Assembly (NCBI GenBank): GCA_036971615.1
Contig: JAYKKR010000002.1
Location: 2,108,001 to 2,172,000, forward strand
Length of the DNA: 64,000 nucleotides
Reading direction: 5' to 3'
From: Amyloporia xantha
Lineage: Eukaryota; Basidiomycota; Agaricomycetes; Polyporales; Adustoporiaceae
Shown here: positions 44,832 through 56,542 of the stretch, in pieces
Layout of the letters: each line of letters starts with the position of its first letter
Position numbering within the stretch: position 1 is the first letter of the stretch
Made by a program: the position numbers and the translations under genes
Notes under the pieces: model-generated
Databases searched by the model: none
What the model was told of the DNA's origin: nothing
The model's input: only the letters and a program-made list of their open reading frames with translations

Positions 44832-46128
44832 TCATGCAAGGACCTCAGACGTAGCCGCAGCTGGTGCCGGCTTAGGCTTGGAGCCGTTGCTTTTGCTCCT
44901 ACCCCACTTGACATTGACAGTCTCCCCTTCCATCTCCAAGCCATTGGCCCATGCCAGTGCTGCTAACTCGGCTGATTGCCTGTCTTTGAAGTTGACAAAC
45001 GCACATCTGGTGTATTGAGTTAGTTGAGTCGACCTAATGCCAAGAGTATGTGCATCTTACGGACCTTGACTTCGCAACATGCACCACCGACTTGATTTGG
45101 GAAGGCTGTATCGCAGGTAGAGACTGAGCCACTCTCGTACGGACGCTCTGCTCAGTCGCGTTGGCAGGTAAGGATGTGAGAAAGAGAGAAGTCTGAGTTC
45201 TCCAGAAGTCAGCGTACTGCAGGGATGACAGACAAGGAGTTCCGCACAATGGATTGATCGTCAGGAGGTTGCAGACCCATGTTAGCTGCATGTGTCGTAA
45301 GAATCTTGCGCGCTACTGGATCATTGCGACCATGATACCGATCTTGTATATTCTGTTTCGACAGCTCGTTGTCGACAGGCATTTCATGTCTGTCCAGTGA
45401 CATATTAATGAGGAGATAAAAAATCACAGAAGTGAGACGTGCCTGTAGGGACAGTCAGAACCACGCTTGCACTCGCCCTTGGCAAAGAAGGAGCATAGAT
45501 GAGGCCTATTGCGCTTATAGTAGGGGTCCGTACGAGCGAGCTGCTTCAGCATCTCCTTGCCCGCGGACGATGCTCGGGTTGAATCGAGCAATGATTTGTT
45601 ACCCTCCAGCTAGAAATCACATTATACTTTATGCCCGCCAGACGAAAAACACGCGGCTCACCTTCCCTTCGAGATTCTGCGCATAGTACTCCCTGTTAAT
45701 CTCACTCGTCGGCGCCTCATTCTCCATTCCGAGGGCGGTGTCACGGACTTGGGTCGGGAGACCATATTCCAAGTCAAGAAGACATGTTTGACAAACATTC
45801 TTGATCTTCGCACAAGTCTGACAGATGACGGTCGTCTTGTAGCGCATGCCCGTGCCAGGATTCCAGCGAAAGACAGTGAATGGCCGAGCACAAGTTCCAC
45901 ACGACCTGCCATATTCTTGCTTGGACTGTACAAAGTCAGAAGGCACCTGAATTCAAAAATCCAAGAGACAAACCATTCTAACAAACGCATTGTCACCGAG
46001 ACCTGAACAGACCAAACATGAGTAAGGTTGAGCGCAAAGAAGGCACCAGAGATCTGCGAACATGTTTCACAGAGAATCGGAAATTCGCTCTGTTCCCAAC
46101 CGGCCTTGTTGATATCTAATTTGGGCAT
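44832..46128 (-). CDS. SLT11: Pre-mRNA-splicing factor Slt11/Ecm2 (RBM22-like)
   Basis: Seven exons: 46128..46062, 46002..45974, 45925..45662, 45609..45443, 45389..45248, 45192..45065 and 45006..44832, 323 residues. The N-terminal zinc region has [44 protein letters not shown]; a CCCH finger follows ([20 protein letters not shown]-x7-C-x5-C-x3-H); then an RRM ([16 protein letters not shown]). Slt11/RBM22 contacts U6 and the intron in the activated spliceosome and supports U2/U6 pairing. The fourth intron uses a GC donor (TACAG before GCACGT), needed for the conserved CPYRHEMP. The U6 snRNA gene lies next to its 3' end. Confidence 0.94.
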
Positions 46129-46843
46129 TGGATCGTTCGTGAAGACTTGTATATTAGTCCAAATCAGTGGCGGGCGTGGTAAGTGGAAGTTGGGAATAGG
46201 GATATGCGGGAATTACTAAATTAATCGAAGGTCGAGCGCTTATCAGTGGATCACGTGCGCTCATCTTGAATGATATGGATTATAGCCACAGCGGGCAACG
46301 GGCAATATTCCGGAACGTAAAATGAGGTGAAAGCATTATACTAAATTAAATGTTCCTTTATTTCTCTGCAAGGGAATATGTATGTAAAACACAAGCAAAA
46401 TAAGGAATTTTCTGAGGAATATGGAATGTGAATTCAAAATATTGCTCGCTTAGAGCCACGTGAAAGGAAAGTGCGTAGAGAATGCACTCAAAGTGAGAAA
46501 TTAATTCAGAATGCTGCCTGCATTATCTATTCCAGACTCACAATTGCAGTATTTAACCCCCCCTGTCCATAATGCTTACATTTGACGACACAGACTATCG
46601 GCCGTTGCCCGCTGTGAGCGGCGTCTGGGCTCGCGAAGCTTCAGACACTCCATTCACTGGCTACTTGAAAGCCCGAGGTATGTCGGTCTCAGGCACTCGA
46701 ACATTCGTTGACCGATGAGATATTTTCTAACAATATGTAGACACAATCCGTTTGGAGAGAGCGAGGAGGTGGCGATATACTGTACCTGGGACTCGAGAGC
46801 GGGAAGTTGAGAGAAGTCGCCTACTAAGCCCAGATAATTGGAC
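46129..46843. promoter_or_regulatory. Divergent promoter region SLT11 / mitochondrial PheRS
   Basis: About 715 bases, AT-rich from 46320 to 46560. It contains a short open frame starting at 46572 (MLTFDDTDYRPLPAVSG) discussed as a finding; otherwise no gene is supported. Confidence 0.35.
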
Positions 46844-48337
46844 ATGGTATTTGCGCTTTTGCGAACACGGTTTGCTCCAGAAGCCATCCGCAGTGCGCGC
46901 GGCTTCCGAAGATGTCTCTCTATCCCCACCACAAACCGTCCTCCGACGGTCTCAGTACTGGGGCACGAGCATCCTACCGACTCTAGCACGAACATCACCT
47001 CCGCCATTACCCAAAAGCTCACTCGCAACCTGTATCTGGAGCCTGCCCATCCTCTTGGCATCCTTCGCTCGCTCATTGAGTCTCACTTCCCTACCTTCAC
47101 TGCCCTGTCCGGCTGGTCGCCGCTCGTGACACCTGCGAAGAACTTCGACGACCTCGGCTTCCCTGAAGACCACCCTGGCCGTGCGCTGACGGACAGCTAT
47201 TATATTAACCGCGACCTCATGCTACGTACACATACGTCGGCGCACGAAGTCGAGGTCTTCGCGCGTAATGAGCGCCGCTGGCTACTCTCCGCGGACGTGT
47301 ATCGCCGTGACGAGATCGACGCGTCGCACTACCCTGTGTTCCACCAGATGGAGGGGGCGCGTGTCTTCACCGCGTCTGCGGCCGGTGTGGCCGAGCTCGA
47401 GGAGGACAACATGCGTCTCAGCGCGCATCTCGCAAAGTCAAACATCATAATAGAGGACATCCCACACCTGTCGGAATCCAACCCGGCTCAGCCCTCTCAC
47501 GACCCTCGACATGCTGAACTCGTTGCGCTCAACCTGAAGCTGTCTCTGAATAGCTTGATGCTCGCGCTGTTCGGTGGGCGTACTGGAGCAGGGTCGGAGC
47601 CGCTGCGCGTACGATGGATTGAAGCTTATTTTCCGTTCACGAGCCCTAGCTATGAAGTCGAGGTGTTCTTCCACGGCAAATGGCTGGAGATCCTCGGATG
47701 TGGCGTGGTGCAGCAGCGGACACTGGACCGGGCAAGTGAGTATCTACGCTCCTATTTCTCCGTGTCGATCTCACGTACACGCTGACAGATGTACCGGACA
47801 ACGTCAGCTGGGCTTTTGGACTTGGTCTGGAGCGGATCGCCATGATTCTATTCTCTATCCCAGACATACGGTTGTTCTGGTCAGAAGACCCACGGTTCCT
47901 CTCACAGTTTAGGCCTGGCGAGATCACCACTTTCAAGCCGTACTCAAAATACCCACCATGCTACAAAGATGTCAGCTTCTGGGTACCAGATGGGGGCTTG
48001 CACGACAATGACATCTTTGATCTTGTAAGAGACGCGGTCGGCGACCTCGCTGAGGATGTCAAAATGGTATGTCATTCTGCGAAGTTATCTCGCGCTCATG
48101 CTGATATTTTATACCTTCAGATCGACAGCTTTGTTCATCCGAAGACAAACAAGATCAGTCGGTGCTATCGCATAAACTACAGGTCGATGGATAGGTGAAT
48201 ACTATATTCAAGTCCCATATGATTCATAGCTGATGCCATACATGACCCATAGATCACTGTCAAACGAAGAAACGAATACACTTCATGCTGAAGTAGTATC
48301 GCGTCTGAAGGAAGAGTTCGGAGTCGAGATTCGTTAA
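46844..48337 (+). CDS. MSF1: Mitochondrial phenylalanyl-tRNA synthetase
   Basis: Four exons: 46844..47735, 47789..48066, 48121..48194 and 48253..48337, 442 residues. An in-frame TAA lies just upstream of the ATG at 46844. The basic N-terminus ([20 protein letters not shown]) fits a mitochondrial presequence. Class II synthetase motifs are present: [36 protein letters not shown] segment, [27 protein letters not shown] and GLGLERIAM. The C-terminal anticodon-binding fold ends with EEFGVEIR. The enzyme charges mitochondrial tRNA-Phe as a monomer. Confidence 0.95.
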
Positions 48338-48478
48338 TTAGGTATCATCATCAATGCTACATTATACGCTCTAATGGACCACCCCTCGTCATGCTACGTG
48401 CATCCTGCCTCATCCACACATCCACTGGTTGACAGTGGTCAATGCCTTCCGGTTACTGGATGACTAACTATCGACAGG

Positions 48479-49316
48479 TCATGAGGTGTCCTGTACGACG
48501 CCAACTTGCGCAGCGCGCAGGACACGATCCTTGATCATATAGCCAGTCTTTTGGCAGTCGAGGACGGTGCCCGGCTCTTTTCCAGGAACGGGTGCCTGGT
48601 ACAGGGCTTCATGTCGGTTCGGGTCGAACTTGTCGCCGGTAGGATCGAACGGTTTCACGCCGTACTTGAAGAGCGTCTGCAAAAGCAGTCGTTGTGTCAT
48701 CTCCACGCCATGGTGAAGCTCGTGCAGGTAAGCTTCGGGAGACTTTTCGGATGCGGGGGGATTTGACGAGGCTGAAGAGGATGGCGACGAGTCGGACGAT
48801 GAAGCGGCAGAAGCCCGTTCAAGGACGGATTCGGGTACGGACTTGAGGGCCATGGAGAGCACGTCGACGGTCTCCAGGAGATCGGAGGCGAAGCGGGTGA
48901 TGGCGAAGTCTTTCGTCTGCTCCTTTTCCCTCGCAGCATTACGCTGGAGGTTGAGGTAGTCTGCCTGCAGATACCGTAATCGGCCCTAACCAGATAGGAA
49001 CGAAGAAGTCAAATGTCAGATCATAAGTAAGTCAGTGCCAGCGAGAAGGCGTGAAAGCGCGTACCGTCAAGTCAGTGACTTCCGCCTCCTTCTGCTTCAC
49101 TTTCTCCTGGAGTTGTGACTCTGGAGTGGACTCGGAAGGATTCTCCGTCTCTTTGTTCTCTGCGCCCTCTGTCGACTGTGACTTGTCGTCTGAGTAGAAA
49201 CGCGCACCCATCGCCACCCTCCGACGAACTGCAGGAGCAGACGTCCGTGACAGACTGCGCGCAGACAGCGAGCCGGTGCATGAGCGGAGGAGCTGGAAGG
49301 CATGTGTGCAGCTCAT
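48479..49316 (-). CDS. MGE1: Mitochondrial GrpE nucleotide exchange factor
   Basis: Two exons, 49316..49065 and 48985..48479, 252 residues. The N-terminus (MSCTHAFQLLRSCTGSLSAR) is a basic presequence. The GrpE core has a long coiled coil and landmarks LRYLQADYLNLQRNA, FAITRFASDLLETVDVL and GVKPFDPTGDKFDPNRHEAL, and ends with GYMIKDRVLRAAQVGVV. It releases ADP from mitochondrial Hsp70 (Ssc1) in protein import. A Ser-rich insert sits before EAYLHELHHGVEMTQRLLL. A longer open frame upstream (49466) does not resemble the family. Confidence 0.93.
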
Positions 49317-49695
49317 AATGAACAGAGATAATGAACAGATAGAGCTCTGTGAGACTGGAGGGAGATGAGGTGGAGAAGACGTCGATGATCCTTCAAAGAG
49401 GTGATGATTTGGCAGACGCGCCCAATTTTTTGGCTGAGGGATGCGTGGGAAGCGTCCCGTGCTCACTATGGAAAGCGCAAGCCGGCCGTGCTATATACAG
49501 GCCCGCATTCATTTCGAAGCCCTCGCACGTTGGCGGTCGCCTCCATCTTGTCGCTATCCTGTTGACCAGCCAGGGGTACCCAATCGCACTGTCGCCGCCA
49601 GACTTTGCGCGGAATTTGAGCGGATAGCGCGTTATTCGCGGCTCAGGACTCACGGCGCGACGCGTGCACGCTACTCGCTCCCCAAAAGGCAATCG

Positions 49696-52600
49696 ATGCG
49701 AGATTTATTCCTTCGATCTCTCAGGCTCTTCAGCCCTACTCTTTCTTCCCCCCTTCATCATCGTACGATGGCCTCAGCAGCAGCAGTGGGTTCGGGGAAA
49801 GCAAACGTTATCGACGGTAATGCTATCGCAAAGTGAGTGTCGTACTCAGTTTCAGTCTCAATATCATTGACGTCGAGTTCATTGCACTCATGTGAAGGTC
49901 TATCCGCGATGAAGTCGCAGGACGCATCAAGTCTTTGCAGGCCCAGCATCCTCGCTTCCAGCCTCAGTTGGCTATCATCCAGGCAGGCGCACGGCCTGAC
50001 TCGGCTGTCTACGTTCGTATGAAAGCTAAGGCGGCGGAGGAAGTGGGCATCAAATTCAAGCATGTTACTGTTCCCGCCGAGTCCGAAGTCGACGAGATTG
50101 TAGAGCTCGTTAAACAGCTCAACGATGACCAGGCTATCAGCGGCATTCTTGTCCAGCTCCCTCTTGGAGCACATGTTGGTGCAGACGGTGAGCGCACTGT
50201 CACTGAAGCTGTCAGTCCCGAGAAGGACGTAGATGGGTGAGTTGAGGCCGAATCAGTGAACCACCGATGTGTCAACTTTCTATCCGCACAGATTCCATGC
50301 GTACAACATCGGTCATCTTTCCTCGCGTGCGTCGGACCCTCTATTCACTCCGTGCACGCCTACGGGTGTTATTCGGCTATTGGAGTCGACTGGGGTCTCT
50401 ATTGCGGGTTCTCAGGCGGTTGTTCTCGGACGTAGTGATATCGTTGGCAGCCCCGTCGCTGCAATGCTAAGGAACCGTGACGCTACCGTTACTCAATGCC
50501 ATAGCCGTACCAAGAACCTACCGGAAATCGTACGAGCTTTTGGCATCCATTCAATCGCAATCAGTTGACAGATAGGGTATCAGGTCAAAGGCGCTGATAT
50601 TGTTGTTTCCGCTATTGGGAAGCCTGAATTTGTTCAGGGCTCATGGCTCAAGCCTGGTGCTGTTGTCATCGATGTTGGGACCAACTACATTCCTGGTAAT
50701 GATACCTGTGATATTTCTAAATTTTCAGCTTGCTCATAAAATGCTATTGCATTAGATGCTACCAAGAAGTCTGGTCAGCGACTTGTGGGCGATGTGGACT
50801 TCGCGTCTGCCTCCGCAGTAGCCTCATACATCACTCCGGTTCCGGGAGGCGTAGGCCCTATGACCGTCGCAATGCTCATGGCGAACACCGTCAAGTCTGC
50901 CGAGCGTCTCTGGGAGAAGGCACGCGGACTCAAGTTGAAGCCGCTCAAGCTGGACATCAAAGCGAAAGTCCCCAGTGACATCGAGATCGCCATGGCGCAG
51001 ACACCCAAGCCCGTAACACAGCTTGCTCACGAGATCGGACTTATCCCTGATGAACTCGAGAGTTATGGCAAGTACAAGGCGAAGGTAGAGCTCAGTGTCC
51101 TCGATCGTTTAGCGCACCGCAAGGACGGCAAGTACATCATTATTTCTGGGTAAGCATTCTGTGGAATTCGCAGGAGACGGATCGCTGATACGAGATGTAG
51201 AATTACGCCCACGCCTCTGGGTGAGGGCAAGTCTACGACGACCATCGGTCTTGCCCAGGCTCTCGGCGCTCATCTTGGACGACCTGCATTCGCTTGCGTC
51301 CGACAGCCAAGTCAGGGACCCACATTCGGTATCAAGGGTGGTGCCGCCGGCGGAGGATACAGTCAAGTCATTCCCATGGATGAGGTCAGCGTGTTCTAAC
51401 GAGCGAGTTTTCAACCTGTCTGATACAAAATCTTCAGTTCAACCTGCATTTGACTGGTGATATTCATGCCGTGACAGCTGCAAACAACCTGTTGGGTATG
51501 ATACAAAGCTTGATTTTCCCATGTGATTCCGCCTCTAAGTGACAATCATCCTAGCTGCTGCTCTTGATGCCCGAATGTTCCACGAGGCAACGCAATCCGA
51601 CAAGGTGCGGTCATTGACATGTTCGTCCTCGCCTGTTGTTGACTTTTATATACAATATCTCTAGGCTCTCTACAGTCGTCTGGTCCCAGCGAAGAAGGGC
51701 AAGCGCGAGTTTGCCCCTCTGATGTTCAAGCGTCTCAAGAAGCTCGGCATCGACAAAACCAACCCAGATGACCTTACACCAGAGGAGATCAAACGGTTTG
51801 CTCGGCTCGACGTTGACCCAGAAACCATCACCTGGAACCGCGTTCTTGACGTGAACGACCGATTCTTGCGGAAGATCACAGTTGGCCAGGCACCTTCTGA
51901 GCAGGGACACGAGCGCGTCACGGGCTTCGACATCTCTGTCGCAAGTGAATGCATGGCTGTACTGGCGCTGACGACAGGCCTCGACGATATGCGCGAGAGG
52001 CTTGGTGCCATGGTCGTGGCAACTAGCAAGCAGGGCGATCCGATCACTGCCGACGACATCGGTGTTGGAGGTGCCCTCGCTGTGCTCATGAAAGATGCTG
52101 TCAAGCCTAACTTGATGCAGACGTTGGAGGTATGATTTGGGCTACTTCATGTACGTGCATTGGCTCACCGTTCGCAGGGTACACCGGTCTTTGTCCATGC
52201 AGGTCCTTTTGCGAACATCGCCCACGGCAACTCTTCGATCTTGGCAGACCGTGTCGCCCTGAAACTGGCTGGTACCGAGGAAGGCGATTCCTCGGATCGT
52301 GTGGGCTACGTACTCACGGAAGGAGGTTTCGGCGCGGACATGGGAATGGAGAAGTTCTGCAACATTAAGTGCCGCGTGAGCGGATTGACCCCCGATGCCA
52401 CCATCATCGTGGCAACCACTCGTGCGTTGAAGATGCACGGTGGAGGACCTGATGTCACCCCCGGTAAAGCTCTTCACGAGACGTACACAAAGGAGGATCT
52501 GGTCACGCTCAAGGAGGGCTGTAAGAACTTGGTCAAGCACATTGAGAACTCCCGCAAGTTTGGCCTCAAAGTCATCATTGCGATCAACCAGTTTTCGTAA

Positions 52601-53293
52601 GTGCCATCAGGACAGGTGCAATTGTGTGTTGTTGATCCTGATTCGCTCTATCACGTAGGTCTGACACACCCGCAGAGCTTGAACTCGTTCGTGAGCAAGC
52701 GCTAGCCGGTGGTGCTGATGCCGCTGTGGTGAGCAACCACTGGGCCGAAGGTGGCGCTGGTGCCCGTGCGCTTGCGGAGGCTGTCATCGCTACATGTGAA
52801 GGACCGTCAGGCTTCAAGTTCCTTTATGATCTCAACCTCTCGATTGTGGACAAGATAACTGTCATTTGCAAAGAAATTTACGGCGCAGATGGTATTGATC
52901 TGAGTGAACTGGCTCAGAAGCAGATTGAGACCTACACTCGCCAGGGCTTCAGTCATCTCACCAGTACGTACCCTTGAATCAGTGAGGCTTTCGCGTTCAC
53001 AGCTAATCTTGTCCGTGTAGTCTGCATGGCCAAAACGCAGTATTCGTTCTCTCACGACCCCAAGCTGAAAGGGGTGGCCACAGGCTTCACCGTTCCGATC
53101 CGAGAAGTGCGGCTATCCGCCGGAGCAGGATTCCTCTACCCTCTCTGCGGTGATATGCAGACGATGCCTGGTCTTGGGACGCGCCCAGGTTGGTTTCTTT
53201 TCACGCTCACTTTTTTCAGGTTGCTCATTGCGTCTAGGATTCTGGGAGGTCGGGCTCGACCCTGCGACTGGCAGGGTAATTGGCCTCTTCTAG
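49696..53293 (+). CDS. ADE3/MIS1: C1-tetrahydrofolate synthase (trifunctional)
   Basis: Thirteen exons: 49696..49832, 49898..50236, 50292..50529, 50584..50695, 50756..51149, 51201..51384, 51438..51495, 51555..51604, 51665..52129, 52178..52596, 52659..52963, 53021..53188 and 53238..53293, 974 residues. The N-terminal third is methylenetetrahydrofolate dehydrogenase/cyclohydrolase ([61 protein letters not shown]). The rest is formate-THF ligase with the ATP loop [13 protein letters not shown]. The enzyme interconverts one-carbon folates for purine, thymidylate and Met synthesis. An ATG at 49768 lies 24 codons downstream; the segment between is Arg/Leu/Ser-rich ([14 protein letters not shown]), like a mitochondrial presequence. 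Confidence 0.95.
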
Positions 53294-53557
53294 ACGCGCT
53301 GCAGGTCCGCTAGTCCATCTTCACCAGATAGATCTAGACATGGAAACACCGTCTCAACACGGAGCTGTGTACCGTTCAACACGGGAGCTAAGGCAGGCCT
53401 CATCGCCAGCTGAGGTGTTGTAGTCAGTGTCACGCAGAGCTCTTCCCGAGAGCACGCCGCGAGGATGGGGAGAGGAACGTAGTATGTATGTACCGGGTGC
53501 ACAAGTTCTGTCGACGATACAAACAGGGACTTCATTTTCTTTTGGATTGTTTGAGTA

Positions 53558-55957
53558 TTAAAGTCCACCCTTCCTCCCACCTGGCAACCTGGGGCTCGCC
53601 ATTGCCAAGTGTGCGAACGGATTGAAGGTTGGGAAGTGGAACCCGCTGCCAGTCGCCAATGATCCACTGATTTGGTCGTAGGTGATGTTGTCTAGTGCAG
53701 CGTCAACATTCCTGTTGTAGGTGTTGCCATGCAAGTCGACATAGCTGAAAGTGTTGTTACTTGTGCCGTTGCCATAATTTCCGTCGGCTGTGATCTCGAA
53801 GAAGCCAGTAGCGAGCTGACGTTCTGAGATGGTGGATTCTAGAATGAATGGACTAGGCAAAGAGACGCGATCATATGAATGATCGAACACCGCTGTGACT
53901 GGATAACGAGTTAGAATGGTTTGTCAACCGGAATATATAGGATAGTGCACCCACAGACTGTGCCCTCCGGATTCAAGAGCGTGAGGTTGATGTCCAGAGG
54001 ATATGAGAATTGATCTGTGAGCGAGACGACACCATTGTGGGTGGACAGGAACGATCCCGAAGCAGTTTGAGCAACGTTCTGTGCAAGGGTGAGAATGATA
54101 CAGATCATAATCAGGAGAGATATCGCCCGACCTGAACGTAGAACTCGTCCAGGTAGTACTGGGTATTCGAATACTCAAGATTTTGTGACCACGTAACGTA
54201 CGTGTACGCTCCGCTTCCGCTGATGATCTCAGCCTCAATCTGGATATTGCGCTTTGCGGAAACCGTGACGTTAACATCGCCATTCGCACCCACACTTCCT
54301 GTCGTCGTCGTTTCCGCGTAGGGCTGCGCGTTGTACACCGTTATCTTGCCCGTCGTGGGTTTCGAAGACGGGTCCGTGACGACCTGCAGATTGCCGGAAA
54401 CGTACCAGTTCGCGTTGATAGCATGATCTGTCTCGGCTGAGACGACGTCAATGCTGATGTTGTGCGAATGTCCGTCTGTCAAGACAGGGACGAATGGCGT
54501 CAGGTCAATGAAGTAGGTCGGAAGGTCGAGCGCGCCATATGACGTGATTGGTCTTGAGACGGAATCAGATGGTTGAATCAAGCTTATGCAAGGAACTTAC
54601 TGCCACGCTGACGGTATGATACCGCCCGTGAATATCACAGCATAACTGCCAATTCACGTAAGTCTCACCTCCTAGCACAGCAACGGTTTGGGGACGTACG
54701 GGAAAGCCACCCCAGCAACTTGACCGTCAACAAGCATGCGGACTTCACGGAAAGGCCCGTTCCCATACGTGGTCCCGCTGGGCAGATCGGACAGATATTC
54801 GTTGGCTGTATTGTAGTACTGCAGACACAGCGCCCGTCAGTGATGGCGAGAAACGAGTCGTTGATGAACGAACCCAGAACTCTTCGTCGCCATTGCCGGA
54901 CGCATATAGCTCGGCGTAGATCTGGACTGCATTTTGTGGTACCGTCACGTTGAGCTAGCGAAGCACATTAGCAAAGTGCGCTCTACGACTTGACAGAACG
55001 GCATACAGAGAAGATGGGCGGGACAGACGCGTCGTCTCCCGTATTATTCGCGAGCGTCGTGACTGGGATAATGGTGTTCGCGCGCGGCGCAGGAGGATGT
55101 GCCACGGACGACGCATAGAATGTCGCATGAAGGGTCGCTAGAATTAGGGCCACCTGTCAATAACAGTCTTTCCGCGCGCAGGACGAAGAGACTCACATGC
55201 ATACGCTCCGGTCAGTCCTGGTTCAACGATATTGTCCAACTCCAAAATGAATGTCCCGGGCTCCGAAAAGAGTGGGGTATAACGCGTTACGTCCTTCAAA
55301 TACGTCCAAATGATGCCATCAGGCGTAGGTTCAGGCGTCGAGGTACGCCAGACTGGGAGCGGGTGTCAGACTTCTTCCGTAGACGTTATAGCACGATTCC
55401 GAGCTCACTCTCAACGTTCTGGAAGGTGAAAATACCTAGAAGTTGAGAAATCACGCGGCATTCGATGATCAGGGTTGTGCACGGAAACTCAAAAGGGATT
55501 AGGCCCACCCAAACGATCATACTGAGTCCCATTTGACGTGACAGTGAAGTTCAAGCTGATTGCGGCCCATGAACCGACTGGACCACAGTCCGTGGGAGGC
55601 CTGAGGAAAGACGCTGAGCACTGAGATTGTCCAACGTGATACCTCTCCACACGTACGTATACTGGACGATTTCCGGGCTTTATTCCGTGTTAGCTCGGCA
55701 ATGACAGAGGCTACGGACACTCACTCTCCATAAGAAAATGCAAATGTGCGTCTTCATGCACCAATCCAATAATTCGCATCATGCGTGTGTTTTATGACTG
55801 GACACGCGACTCACTGGAGAATCTCTATGGTGCATTGTTGCGCGTCCTGGGGCACCGGGGGAGGCTGCGCGACCTGGAAGTCAACAAGCACGGCCGACTG
55901 CGACACAGATGCCAGGGAGAGTCCGAGGCCCAGTAGACTCAAAAGCCGCTGCAGCAT
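53558..55957 (-). CDS. PNGase A-like peptide N-glycosidase, secreted
   Basis: Starts at 55957 with a signal peptide (MLQRLLSLLGLGLSLASVS); exon 1 ends at 55815. Family segments follow in order: RTFAFSYGE, NFTVTSNGTQYDRLG, IWRTSTPEPTPDGIIWTY, KDVTRYTPLFSEP, VTVPQNAVQIYAELYASGN, AVIFTGGIIPSAW, SYGALDLPTYFIDLTPF, NANWYVSGNLQV, and the C-terminal exon ending GGRKGGL. These match the PNGase A family, which removes N-glycans from glycopeptides. About ten introns are needed. One junction (donor GTAAGT at 54600, acceptor before 54552) does not preserve frame: the expected family motif WRPI is off by one base. An alternative donor at about 54610 keeps the frame but loses SAWQ. Confidence 0.8.
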
Positions 55958-56542
55958 GGCGGATACTCCGTAGGAAGCGAAGGAACTCCCGAGCGGAATT
56001 ACCTGAGTAATTCCCCCCTCGCTTCCATTGAGCTTATATACAAGCGATAGCGGTGCATCTTGTCAGTGGGAAATAATCGCAGTCCATGTGGTTCTATCAG
56101 CCAAAGATAGTTGCGCAAGGACCTGAACGCGTTGGGGCGCGGTCGGTGCCTGGCTGTAGGAGAGCGACTACCACTGTTAGATGACCGATGGAAATGCAGA
56201 AGACACTCCATCAAAAGGATCCGGATGCAAGTAAGTACGCGATGAGACGAACAGAGGACCGGATAATTATAGACGCTCTCAATTATAATAGGAGAGCATC
56301 AACATTACAGCTGTGTATGAATTGGTCTTCATAGGGAAGGGAACCATGGCCATATGGTATCTAGCGGATAAATTATATACATGGTGAATTAACTTCAGAA
56401 CGACTTCGAATGCATCTGTCCGGTTCTGTCGTAATTTGCATGGGTCCACACAGCCTATTAGCGGGCGCCCTAACACAGCACATTGATGAGTATCATTCAT
56501 TTCTGCATAATCTGTCTGCTTGACAAACCTATGTGTGCACGG
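55958..56542. other. Spacer upstream of the PNGase A-like gene
   Basis: About 585 bases between two same-strand genes. TATATA at 56035-56040 lies about 80 bases upstream of the start at 55957 and is a candidate core promoter. Nothing else is recognised. Confidence 0.4.
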
